Positions 53,855 through 62,203 of a DNA stretch of 64,000 nt are shown here, piece after piece. The stretch spans positions 248,001-312,000 of the forward strand of contig NZ_JAAMFG010000028.1 in assembly GCF_011064545.1 (NCBI RefSeq). The letters are read 5' to 3'. The translations under genes were made by a program, and so were the position numbers. The stretch's first letter is position 1; each line of letters starts with the position of its first letter. The notes beneath the pieces were generated by a model. It made no database searches, was not told the origin of the DNA, and saw nothing but the letters and a program-made list of their open reading frames with translations. This DNA comes from Wenzhouxiangella sp. XN24 (GTDB lineage: Bacteria > Pseudomonadota > Gammaproteobacteria > Steroidobacterales > XN24).

Positions 53855-56149
53855 TCAGAGCTCGACGGTCGCCAGCAGGCGCGTCAGGTCACCGAGCTGG
53901 CCGGCGGGCATCGTATCTGCAGGCCTCGAGGGTGGAGCCGCGCCGTCCAGCCGGGGCAGGCCAGGCAGGTTGGCGCGGATGTCGAGTCGCAGCGGCTTGG
54001 GGTCAGCGACCTCCAGTTCGATCTCGACGCCGCCCGGCGGCAAGGCGAAAAACAACAGCCGACGCGGTTCCTCCGCGCCGGACTCCGACGGGTCGGGCTG
54101 GCCATCGACACGCAGCCCTGCGATCCCCCGCCCGGCCGGCCACTCGAGCACCGTCGAATGGTTCCCCGCGGGCGCAACGAGCCTGAACCGCAACCGCCGC
54201 CCGGCATCAGTCGGCTCGTCCGACAGCACCTCGATCCGGGGCCCCTCTGTATCGACCAGCGGCGCGGAGCGCTGCCAGGCGGGGTTGGTACCAAGGGCTT
54301 CGGGAAACCAGTCGGGCATCTCGGCCCGCACGGCATCGGCGCCGAGGATACGACTCGTCCACTCGTCCAGCGCCGGATCACGCGAATACCAGAGCGCCGC
54401 GTCCCGCTCCGGATGCGCGACGTAATGCATGCTGTTCGGGCGAGGTCGCTCGGCATCGAATCCGGCGCCATGAATCGAGAGCCCCAGGACGAGCACGCCC
54501 CCCGCCGCCAGCAATGCCGGCAGCACGGCCCCCAGGCCGCGGCCGATGACGGCCAGGGGCAGCGCGAGCAGCCCCAGCGAGAGGACCGTGAGCACCACCG
54601 GCGCGGCGATCATGTCCAGCGTCAGCGTCAGTTCCACGCCCCGCGCCAGCGGCGGCACGATCAGTACGACCGGCAACGCGAGGATCGCGACGGCCAGGGC
54701 GCGCACGCCCTGGCCGCGCGGCAGGTCGGGGCGCCAGAAGGCGAGCCCGGCGAGCGCGAACAGCAGCGGCCAGAGGAATACATCGCTGGCGCCGGGCAAG
54801 TGCCAGGCCGTGACCAGCGCCAGCGCCGCCCAGACCACGAGGTTTGCCGCGAGCACTTCTGCAGGCCAGAGGCGACGGCGCAGCCAACGCAGGGAAAGCA
54901 GGTAAAGCGCACCCGCCAGCAGCAGCATGCCGAGCAGGTATCGCCCGCTGTCGTAGGGCGAGCCGTGCGGCACCCACGCCAGTTCCGGAATCCATCTCGA
55001 CAGCACGCCCCAGGCGGTCATGGCCAGCAAAGGCAACAGGAGCAGCACGGCCGCCAGGTGCAACACCCCGAGTCCCATGCCCCGCCACTGCACCAGGCCG
55101 AGCCGCGCAGCGCCGCCGATGGCTGCGAGCGCCAGCAGCGCGGCCAGCGCCGCCAGCGCCAGCGCCCAGGAAAGCGGGTAATGCAGCAGGCCGATCACCG
55201 GGGCACTGAAATAGACCCGGTCGGGCGCGGCGAGCTGGCCGAAGTCCGTGTCGCCGAAACCCCGCGCCAGCGACAAAAGATAACTACCGTGGTGCTGCAG
55301 GGTGCGCGGGTCGGCATTGGCGAGGTTGTCCAGCGGCGTGTGGTAGTGCGTGAGCGCCAGAACATTGGCGAAATCCATCCCCGCGTGGCCCGCCGCCTGG
55401 AACACGCTGAGGTCGGTGTCGTTCGGCATCAGCCTGAAGAGTTCGCCGGCGAGCGAGGTGGCCACGGGCCATGGAGCGGCCTCGCCGAGCACCCGGATCA
55501 TGCCGCCGTTGTTTGGCGTCGTGCGAAACATGTGGACCTCGCCGGCATGCCCCCGACCCTCCGCATTCAGCACGATCCCCGTTTCGGCCGCCCACGGATG
55601 CTGGCTCACGTAGGCGTCGGCGCCGAGCAGGCCGACCTCCTCCGCGTCGGTGAACAGCACGATGACATCGTTGCGCATGGCCGGGCTCGCCTGCAGGGCG
55701 CGGGCCGTCTCGAGGATCGCCGCAAGCCCGTTTCCTGCATCACCGACCCCCGGCGCGACCGGCACGGAGTCATAGTGCGCCAGCAACACGACAGCGCCGG
55801 ACGAAGCCCGGCCCGGGATGAGCGCCATGACGTTGGTGACCCGCGCCGCGCGGAGCGCGTTGCCGCTGCGACGTAACGCCGTCGTCTCCTGCAGCCGGGG
55901 TTCGAGTCCGATCTCCTGCAACGCCTGGACGAGATAATCCCGGGTGGCGCGGTGCGCTGCCGATCCCACCGGCCGCGGCACCACCGCGAACGCTTCCAGG
56001 TGCAGCCTTGCGCGGGACGCGGAAAACTCCGTTTCGGGAGCGCTTGCCGGCACCACCGGCGGTGGCACGGCGGGCGGCCACGCAAGGGAGAACACGACCC
56101 CGCCCGTCAGGACCAGCAACACCAGCACGCCGCGAATCACGTCACCCAT
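53855..56149 (-). CDS. M28-family metallopeptidase with C-terminal membrane domain
   Basis: 764 aa. N-terminal helix 7-25, then a periplasmic M28 zinc peptidase domain (about 45-330): LLAHYDSVP with H125, GVGDAGNG with D137, FTDAEE with E170 and E171, and THYHTPLDNL with a late His ligand. About eight membrane helices follow (355-620), and a soluble beta-rich end. This plan matches the vacuolar-protease-like branch of M28. Probably an aminopeptidase acting at the membrane surface. Confidence 0.88.
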   Translation of the reverse strand: MGDVIRGVLVLLVLTGGVVFSLAWPPAVPPPVVPASAPETEFSASRARLHLEAFAVVPRPVGSAAHRATRDYLVQALQEIGLEPRLQETTALRRSGNALRAARVTNVMALIPGRASSGAVVLLAHYDSVPVAPGVGDAGNGLAAILETARALQASPAMRNDVIVLFTDAEEVGLLGADAYVSQHPWAAETGIVLNAEGRGHAGEVHMFRTTPNNGGMIRVLGEAAPWPVATSLAGELFRLMPNDTDLSVFQAAGHAGMDFANVLALTHYHTPLDNLANADPRTLQHHGSYLLSLARGFGDTDFGQLAAPDRVYFSAPVIGLLHYPLSWALALAALAALLALAAIGGAARLGLVQWRGMGLGVLHLAAVLLLLPLLAMTAWGVLSRWIPELAWVPHGSPYDSGRYLLGMLLLAGALYLLSLRWLRRRLWPAEVLAANLVVWAALALVTAWHLPGASDVFLWPLLFALAGLAFWRPDLPRGQGVRALAVAILALPVVLIVPPLARGVELTLTLDMIAAPVVLTVLSLGLLALPLAVIGRGLGAVLPALLAAGGVLVLGLSIHGAGFDAERPRPNSMHYVAHPERDAALWYSRDPALDEWTSRILGADAVRAEMPDWFPEALGTNPAWQRSAPLVDTEGPRIEVLSDEPTDAGRRLRFRLVAPAGNHSTVLEWPAGRGIAGLRVDGQPDPSESGAEEPRRLLFFALPPGGVEIELEVADPKPLRLDIRANLPGLPRLDGAAPPSRPADTMPAGQLGDLTRLLATVEL

Positions 56150-56256
56150 GGCAATCCATTCATCCGGTTTCCTGCCTGGCGCGATTCTAGCGCCTTCTCG
56201 GCCGCTGCACCTGCTGCCATACTGGCGCCTGTCACTTGCGGCCGGCGGCAGCATCG

Positions 56257-56610
56257 ATGAAAAACCTGCGTTTCGAGGATCTCGAGTCACGCCTCGCGGA
56301 ATTCGCGGCAGCGCGCGACTGGGATCCTTTCCACTCGCCGAAGAACCTCGCCATGGCGCTGGCGGCCGAGGCAGGCGAACTGCTCGAGCAGTTCCAGTGG
56401 CTCACGGAAGAACAGAGCACCCGGCTCACCGACGAGCGACGGACGGCCGTGGCCCTGGAACTGGCCGACATCCAGCTCTACCTGGTGCGGCTCGCGGCGC
56501 GGCTGGACATCGACCTGGTGAGCACCGCCCACCGCAAGATCGATCTCAACGCCGAAAAGTATCCCGTCGAGAAGTCACGGGGTCACGCCCGCAAGTACAA
56601 CGAGCTTTAG
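56257..56610 (+). CDS. MazG-like nucleotide pyrophosphohydrolase
   Basis: 117 aa from MKNLRFEDLESRL. Two metal-binding motifs: EAGELLEQFQW (E38, E41, E42) and ELADIQLYLVRLAARLDID (E68, D71). Short single-domain members (RS21-C6/dCTPase type) hydrolyse dNTPs and clean up damaged nucleotides. Divergent from the M28 gene. Confidence 0.88.
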   Translation: MKNLRFEDLESRLAEFAAARDWDPFHSPKNLAMALAAEAGELLEQFQWLTEEQSTRLTDERRTAVALELADIQLYLVRLAARLDIDLVSTAHRKIDLNAEKYPVEKSRGHARKYNEL

Positions 56611-56620
56611 CGCGCGAGAC

Positions 56621-56645
56621 GCTCCTCCCGCGATCGGGGCGGAGC
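56621..56645. terminator. Possible bidirectional terminator hairpin
   Basis: Between two convergent genes the sequence GCTCC-T-CCCG-CGAT-CGGG-GC-GGAGC can fold into a 9-bp stem with a tetraloop. No T-run follows, so termination is only plausible. Confidence 0.3.
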
Positions 56646-56666
56646 GGAGCATTGCGGGGCCAATCG

Positions 56667-56951
56667 TCACTCGGCCAGCACGCGCTCGCAGCGCACGACC
56701 TCCCCGACCAGTTCGTCCCCTTCGATCAACAGGTCCACCGGCGCCCGGCCGGGCATCGTGAAGCTGATGACGTCCGCGCGGTGTATGAAGGTGCCCTCGC
56801 GAACCCCCGCGGCGGTCATGATGGTCGCACGGCCGTCATCCAGCAGGATGATTTCCTGCCACGCACCCTCGCAGCTGTAGACCTCGCGCTCGACTTCCCG
56901 GTCGCACCCGGTCACGGCCAGCAGCGCGACAGTCAATATCAGGATTCTCAT
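56667..56951 (-). CDS. Small lipoprotein of unknown function
   Basis: 94 aa. Signal MRILILTVALLAVTGC with lipobox Cys16, followed by Asp17-Arg18; an Asp at +2 favours retention in the inner membrane. The mature part has two further cysteines (YSCEGAW, VRCERVL) that could pair. Divergent from the Fur-family gene and shares its 123-base promoter region. Confidence 0.7.
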   Translation of the reverse strand: MRILILTVALLAVTGCDREVEREVYSCEGAWQEIILLDDGRATIMTAAGVREGTFIHRADVISFTMPGRAPVDLLIEGDELVGEVVRCERVLAE

Positions 56952-57021
56952 GGCGCAGTCCTCGCCGGCGGCCTTCAGGTACCTCGAAGTATAGGAAGCA
57001 GCTGCAGGTGGGGGTTTTATT

Positions 57022-57039
57022 GCGAATGATTCTCATTTA
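57022..57039 (+). promoter_or_regulatory. Fur-box-like site
   Basis: GCGAATGATTCTCATTTA matches the core AATGATAATCATT of the Fur consensus at 11 of 13 positions. It lies 36 bases ahead of the Fur-family gene and 71 bases ahead of the divergent lipoprotein gene, so it could control either or both. Confidence 0.6.
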
Positions 57040-57074
57040 TAGTGTTCCCCACTGAGTGTACAGGGAGCAATCCG

Positions 57075-57776
57075 ATGAACCAGTGGCACCTGAAAGTCCA
57101 GGCATCAGGACCACGACCCGAGGTCCAGCTGCGGCACGAGTCCGGTCTCTGTCGCGGCTGGTCCGGGGATATCGCCTGCCGCCTGTGTCGCAGCCTCGGT
57201 CTCCATGAGGGCGAGCAGCCCTGCCCCAAGCAACAGGCCTGGCGCCTGTTTCTCTTCGCCCACGCGATCGAGGACGAAGCAGCACTCGCGGAGAACGCCT
57301 CCGAGCAGGGCGGCGACACCACCTGCGAATCCGCATGCCAGGACAACTGCCCGATGAGCTGGGAGAAGAAACTGGCGGACCACGGCCTGGCGCCCACTCC
57401 GGCGCGCACTATGATTGCAGCCACGCTTTTGACTCATGCGCAACACGTCACGGTCGATGACGTGGAACATGCGTTGCGCGAGGCGGGGAAGAAACTCTCG
57501 CGAAACCGAATCCGCAAGACCTTGCAGGAATTCGTGGACTGGGACTTGCTGCAAGTCATCGATGTGGGGGATGGCACCGTTTTCTATGACACGGACACGT
57601 CACCCCACGCGCACGTCTACAACGTGGACACGGGCGAACTCACGGACTTGCGACCGGAACAGACATGGATCACCGGCTTGCCGGAACTGCCGAGAGACGT
57701 GCGACTCGACGCGGTGCAGCTGGTCTTCCGCGTCCGGCAGGCAACACCCCCGGACCTCCTCCCCGCCGGCGCCTGA
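57075..57776 (+). CDS. Fur-family regulator with Cys-rich N-terminal extension
   Basis: 233 aa. Residues about 95-225 are Fur-like: winged helix (LADHGLAPTPARTMIAATLL, then VTVDDVEHALREAGKKLSRN and RIRKTLQEFVDWDLL), with HAHVYN in place of the usual HHDHLIC; the C-terminal zinc CxxC pairs are absent. Residues 1-94 are an extra domain with seven cysteines (26, 35, 38, 50, 84, 88, 92), including CRLC and CESACQDNC. A shorter start at M94 would give a plain Fur domain, but the extension keeps coding character and follows the Fur-box-like site. Probably a metal or redox-responsive regulator. Confidence 0.8.
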   Translation: MNQWHLKVQASGPRPEVQLRHESGLCRGWSGDIACRLCRSLGLHEGEQPCPKQQAWRLFLFAHAIEDEAALAENASEQGGDTTCESACQDNCPMSWEKKLADHGLAPTPARTMIAATLLTHAQHVTVDDVEHALREAGKKLSRNRIRKTLQEFVDWDLLQVIDVGDGTVFYDTDTSPHAHVYNVDTGELTDLRPEQTWITGLPELPRDVRLDAVQLVFRVRQATPPDLLPAGA

Positions 57777-57784
57777 TAAATGCG

Positions 57785-57818
57785 CCGGCCGGCGGGGCCG
57801 GTTTCTGGATAGCTTTTT
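57785..57818 (+). terminator. Possible terminator after the Fur-family gene
   Basis: Stem CCGGCC-GGCGG-GGCCGG (57785-57801) followed, after a short spacer, by a run of six T (57814-57819). Separates the regulator from the RND genes. Confidence 0.4.
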
Positions 57819-57918
57819 TGTCCAATCAGGCTTGGGCAGTACTCCGCCCCCTGGCCATGTTGCAGCGACCCGTCGATTCGTGGAGCATCGAGCAGGTCGA
57901 AACTGCCGCAGATCCTTC

Positions 57919-58992
57919 ATGCCCATCAACTTGCCCGCTTCACGCCTGTTGCCTGGCGTCCTTGTCGCCATGGCGTTGGCCTCCCCGGTCGCAGCCGAAA
58001 CGCCGGTGACCGCCGTCGATCCCGAAATCGGCCAGGGCAGCCAGGTACTGGCGCTCAGCGGCAATCTCATCGCCCGCCGCACGGCGGTACTGTCTCCCCA
58101 GGTCGCCGGACTCGTCGCCGCGATCCGCATCGACGCCGGCGATCGCGTCGCCATAGGCGATGAACTGCTGCGCCTGGACCAGGACCTCGCAAAGCTGGAA
58201 GTCCGACGTGCCGAGGCTGTGGTGGAAGAGGCCCGGCGAGCCTTGCTGGAAGCTCGCCGGCTGCGCGACGAGGGACGGCGCCTGGTCGAAAGTCGCTTCG
58301 TGCCGGACACCGAGGTCCAGGCCCGTGAAGCCGCGGTGCTGCAGGCCGAAGCCGCCGTGAGCCGCGTGCAAAGCGAACTGGAGATCGCCCGCGAGCAGCT
58401 GGCGCAACACGTCGTGGCAGCCCCTTTCGACGGGGTGATCACCACGAGAATGGTCGAAGTCGGAGAATGGGTCGCCACCGGCACCGCCGTGGCGGAACTC
58501 GTGGCGCCCGACGAGCTCTGGCTGGATGTACGCGTGCCCCAGGCCTACTGGACCCGCATCGACGCGGATACGCGGCTGCGGGCCTTCGCCGATCCTGCAC
58601 CGGACACGGCGCTCGACGCGCGCATTCATGCGCGGGTGCCGGTCAAGGATCCGGCGGCCCGCACGTTCCTGTTGCGACTGCGGGTCGATGACGATTCCGG
58701 CCGTATCACGCCGGGGATGTCCGCCCGCGTGGAATTGCAGCTGCCTGGCGCCGGCCGCGTCACCACGGTCCCGCGCGATGCGATCCTGCGTTATCCCGAC
58801 GGCACCGCCACCGTCTGGGTGGTGGACACGCGCGCCGAGCCGCTCGTCGCGCGGGAACAGGAAGTCCAACTGCTGCGCACGCTCGGTGAGCGCGTGGAAC
58901 TGGCCGGAGCGTTCGACCCGGGACTGCGCGTGGTGATACGGGGTAACGAGGCGCTCAAGGAGGGCGAGACCGTGCGTCTCGTCGAGCCATGA
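57919..58992 (+). CDS. RND efflux periplasmic adaptor (membrane fusion protein)
   Basis: 357 aa. Signal peptide to about residue 26 (ALASPVAAETP). Lipoyl/barrel-sandwich halves VAGLVAAIRIDAGDRVAIGD and APFDGVITTRMVEVGEWV flank a helical hairpin (about 90-150). Beta-barrel and membrane-proximal parts follow. Joins the RND pump to an outer-membrane channel not encoded here. Ends 25 bases before the pump gene: a two-gene operon. Confidence 0.92.
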   Translation: MPINLPASRLLPGVLVAMALASPVAAETPVTAVDPEIGQGSQVLALSGNLIARRTAVLSPQVAGLVAAIRIDAGDRVAIGDELLRLDQDLAKLEVRRAEAVVEEARRALLEARRLRDEGRRLVESRFVPDTEVQAREAAVLQAEAAVSRVQSELEIAREQLAQHVVAAPFDGVITTRMVEVGEWVATGTAVAELVAPDELWLDVRVPQAYWTRIDADTRLRAFADPAPDTALDARIHARVPVKDPAARTFLLRLRVDDDSGRITPGMSARVELQLPGAGRVTTVPRDAILRYPDGTATVWVVDTRAEPLVAREQEVQLLRTLGERVELAGAFDPGLRVVIRGNEALKEGETVRLVEP

Positions 58993-59017
58993 GCCCCGCG
59001 GCCGGCGACGCCCGCTG

Positions 59018-62000
59018 ATGTTCGCGGGCATCATCCGCCATGGCACCATCGTGGCCGTCGTGGTGCTCATCATCTGTGTGCTGGGCATTCTCGCGGCACT
59101 GCGTATCCCCGTGCAGATGATTCCCGATCTCGAGGTGCGCGTGATCGGCGTCGACACGCGCTGGCCCGGCGCCACGCCCCAGGACGTGGAAAAAGAGATC
59201 CTCGTGGAGCAGGAGAAGTACCTGCGGACGCTGCCGAATCTCAATCGAATGATCTCTCGCGCCAGCGACGGCCGGGCGGAAATCGAACTCGAGTTCCCCT
59301 TCGGCGTGAATCTCAATGAAGCGCTCATTCGCGTCAACAACGCGTTGAGCCAGGTGCCGGCCTATCCGGAGAACGTGGACGAGCCCCGCCTCGAGGCCAG
59401 CTCCTTCTCGCAGAACTCCTTCATGTTCTTTCGCATCGCGCCGCTCGAGAACAATCCTTTCGAGCTCGACATGAAGCTGATGTTCAACTTCCTGGACGAA
59501 AACGTCCGGCCCAGGATGGAGCGCGTGCCGGGCATCTCGCGGATCAATATCTGGGGCGGCGAAGACCGCCAGATCCGCATCCTGGTGGATCCGGCGGCGC
59601 TGGCCGAACGCGGCATCACGCTCGACCGGATCCGCACCGCCGTGCGTGAACGCAATCGCGACACCTCCGGCGGCGACCTCGAACTCGGCAAGCGCCGCTA
59701 CCTGTTGCGCACCATCGGCCGCTTCAACGACCTGGAAGACCTCGAAGACCTGGTCATCGCGCAGCGCGGTGACAGCCTCATTCGTCTGCGCGACGTCGCC
59801 GCGGTCCGGATGGCGTACTACGAACCCCGCAGCCTGTCGTTCGCGAACGGCCGCCAGGTCATGACCATCGCGGTCGATCGGGAGCCGGGCTCGAACGTCA
59901 TAAACATCAAGCAGGCCCTGTTGCCGGTCGTGGCCGACATCAACACGCAGGTGCTGCAGCCCGCCGGCATGGAAATGAGTCTCACCGCCGACGACGTGCT
60001 CTATGTGCAGGCTTCCGTGGCCAACGTCTGGCAGAATCTCGCGCTCGGCGCATTGCTCGCCACCGCCGTCATGTTCCTCTTCCTGCGGTCGTTCCGCGCC
60101 ACGCTGGTGGGGGTGATCGGCATCCCCATCTGCACGATCGCCGCCTTTCTCGGCCTCCTCGCCTTCGGCCGCACCGTCAATGTCATCTCGCTGGCCGGCG
60201 TGGCGTTCGCCATCGGCATGACGCTCGACAACAGCATCGTGGTGCTCGAGGCGATCGAACGGTTCCGCAGGCAAGGCATGGAGCGGCGCGCGGCGGCTCT
60301 CGCCGGGGTGCGCATGGTGTGGCCGGCCGTGCTCGCCTCCACGCTCACGACGGTGCTGGTGTTCGCGCCGATCTTCTTCATCAGCCAGGAGGCGGGACAG
60401 CTCTATTCGGACGTGGCGGTGGCGATCTCGGCATCGATTCTCGCCAGCATGCTGGTCGCCGTGTCCGTCGTGCCGAGCCTCAGTGCGCGACTGGATTTCG
60501 GTACGCGCGGCACCCGCAGCGGGAGCGTACAGTCCGGCGTGGCGTTACGCGACGGGATCCTCGCCGGAGTGAACTGGTTGATCGCCTCGACCCGGCGACG
60601 CCTGGCCACACTGGTCATCGTCACCGCTTCCGTGGGCGCCATCATCGTCACCCTCACGCCGCCGGCGGAATACCTGCCCGAGGGCGAGGAACCCAAGACC
60701 TTCGCGCGCATGCTCGCCCCGCCGGGCTACAACCTGAGCGAAATGCGCGAGATCGGCGCGCAGGTCGAGGCCTACCTCCTGCCCTTCGTCGGCGACGATC
60801 CCGCGCGTTTCGCGCGTGGCGAGACACCCGTGCCGGCGATGGCTTACATGAACCTCTCCATCGCCGCCGACAACCTCCGCATCATCGCCGAGACCGTCGA
60901 CCCGGCACAGATCGAGCCCCTGATGCAGGCCCTCGACACCCACTTCCGCAGTTATCCGGGGATGCGCGCCTTCGCGAGTCGTGGCTCCATCATCTCCAGC
61001 AATGACGGGGGGACCCGCAGCGTCAATCTCGACATCACGGGTCGCGACCTCGCCGAGATCTATCGCGTGGCGCGGCTTGCCTACGACCGTGCCGAGATCT
61101 TGTTCGACAACCCGCGACTGGGCTCTTCGCCCGCCTCCCTGTCGCTGGACCAGCCGCTCGTCGAGATCCGTCCGCACTGGGATCGGGCGGCCGAAATGGG
61201 CCTGAGCGCACAGCAGATCGGTTTCGCGGTGTCAGCTTTGACCGACGGCGCCTTCATCGACGAGTACTTCCGCGGTGATGACAAGATCGATATCTTCCTG
61301 TTCAGCACGGCCGGCAGCGAACAGGCCCTGTCGAACATCAACGACCTGCCGATCTATGCGCCCAACGCCGGCGTGGTGCCGTTGTCCGCGATTGCGGAGA
61401 TCGTCGAAATCGTGGACACGGACTCGATCCGCCGCCTGAACGGCCGGCGAGCGGTCACCTTGAATATCATTCCGCCGCGCAGCGTCGCGCTCGAAACCGC
61501 GTTGGAGCTCGTGCAGGACGAAGTGGTGGACTGGCTGCGGCGGGAAGGACAGTTGTCGGAAGGCGTCAGCATCGACATCTCCGGCGCCTCCGACCAGTTG
61601 ACGGAAACGCGCGCCGCACTGGCTGAAAACTACCTGGTCTCCGTCGTGCTGTGCCTGCTCGTCCTGATCGCGATCTTCGGCCACTGGGGCTGGCCGCTCG
61701 TGATCCTGACCTCGGTGCCGCTGGGGATCGCAGGCGGCATCGGCGGGCTCGCGCTGCTCAACGGGCTGGGCGGGCTCCTCCCGGCCGTCGGCCTGCCCGC
61801 CATCAGCCAGCCCTTCGACATGATCACCATGCTCGGCTTCCTGATCCTGCTCGGCGTGGTGGTCAACAATCCCATCCTGATCGTCGATCGCACGCTGAGC
61901 AATCTGCGCGAGGGCATGCAGGACACGGTCGCAGCGGTCAGCGAGGCCGTGGCCTCGCGCATCCGGCCGATCATGATGTCGATGATCACCACGCTGTTCG

Positions 62001-62203
62001 GCCTGGCCCCGCTGGTCTTCATACCCGGGGAAGGCACGGAGCTCTACCGGGGAGTCGGCGTGATCGTGCTCTCAGGACTGCTGTTCGCCACGCTGGTGAC
62101 GCTGACCTTTCTCCCGGCGTTGCTGGTCACCATCCTCCAGTTCAGTCGTGGCCGGCCACGTAGGGAAAGTACTGGCGATCCGCGCCCAGGATATGTCGAG
62201 TGA
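59018..62203 (+). CDS. RND-family efflux permease
   Basis: 1061 aa, the full length of the HAE1/AcrB group, starting MFAGIIRHGT. Twelve membrane helices in two halves with large periplasmic loops. In helix 4 the usual Asp-Asp pair is D404-N405 (GMTLDNSIVVLE), and in helix 10 the usual Lys is N950 (GVVVNNPILIVD). The 3' end overlaps the convergent GGDEF gene by 62 bases. Substrate unknown. Confidence 0.92.
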   Translation: MFAGIIRHGTIVAVVVLIICVLGILAALRIPVQMIPDLEVRVIGVDTRWPGATPQDVEKEILVEQEKYLRTLPNLNRMISRASDGRAEIELEFPFGVNLNEALIRVNNALSQVPAYPENVDEPRLEASSFSQNSFMFFRIAPLENNPFELDMKLMFNFLDENVRPRMERVPGISRINIWGGEDRQIRILVDPAALAERGITLDRIRTAVRERNRDTSGGDLELGKRRYLLRTIGRFNDLEDLEDLVIAQRGDSLIRLRDVAAVRMAYYEPRSLSFANGRQVMTIAVDREPGSNVINIKQALLPVVADINTQVLQPAGMEMSLTADDVLYVQASVANVWQNLALGALLATAVMFLFLRSFRATLVGVIGIPICTIAAFLGLLAFGRTVNVISLAGVAFAIGMTLDNSIVVLEAIERFRRQGMERRAAALAGVRMVWPAVLASTLTTVLVFAPIFFISQEAGQLYSDVAVAISASILASMLVAVSVVPSLSARLDFGTRGTRSGSVQSGVALRDGILAGVNWLIASTRRRLATLVIVTASVGAIIVTLTPPAEYLPEGEEPKTFARMLAPPGYNLSEMREIGAQVEAYLLPFVGDDPARFARGETPVPAMAYMNLSIAADNLRIIAETVDPAQIEPLMQALDTHFRSYPGMRAFASRGSIISSNDGGTRSVNLDITGRDLAEIYRVARLAYDRAEILFDNPRLGSSPASLSLDQPLVEIRPHWDRAAEMGLSAQQIGFAVSALTDGAFIDEYFRGDDKIDIFLFSTAGSEQALSNINDLPIYAPNAGVVPLSAIAEIVEIVDTDSIRRLNGRRAVTLNIIPPRSVALETALELVQDEVVDWLRREGQLSEGVSIDISGASDQLTETRAALAENYLVSVVLCLLVLIAIFGHWGWPLVILTSVPLGIAGGIGGLALLNGLGGLLPAVGLPAISQPFDMITMLGFLILLGVVVNNPILIVDRTLSNLREGMQDTVAAVSEAVASRIRPIMMSMITTLFGLAPLVFIPGEGTELYRGVGVIVLSGLLFATLVTLTFLPALLVTILQFSRGRPRRESTGDPRPGYVE

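Noticed and set aside
52728-54425. Overlapping plus-strand frame over the ATP-grasp gene
   Set aside because: The ATP-grasp motifs are in the other frame; this one is Arg-rich shadow.
53834-55876. Plus-strand frame across the M28 peptidase gene
   Set aside because: Very rich in Arg, Gln, Gly and Pro without a fold; the minus strand has zinc-ligand motifs and membrane helices.
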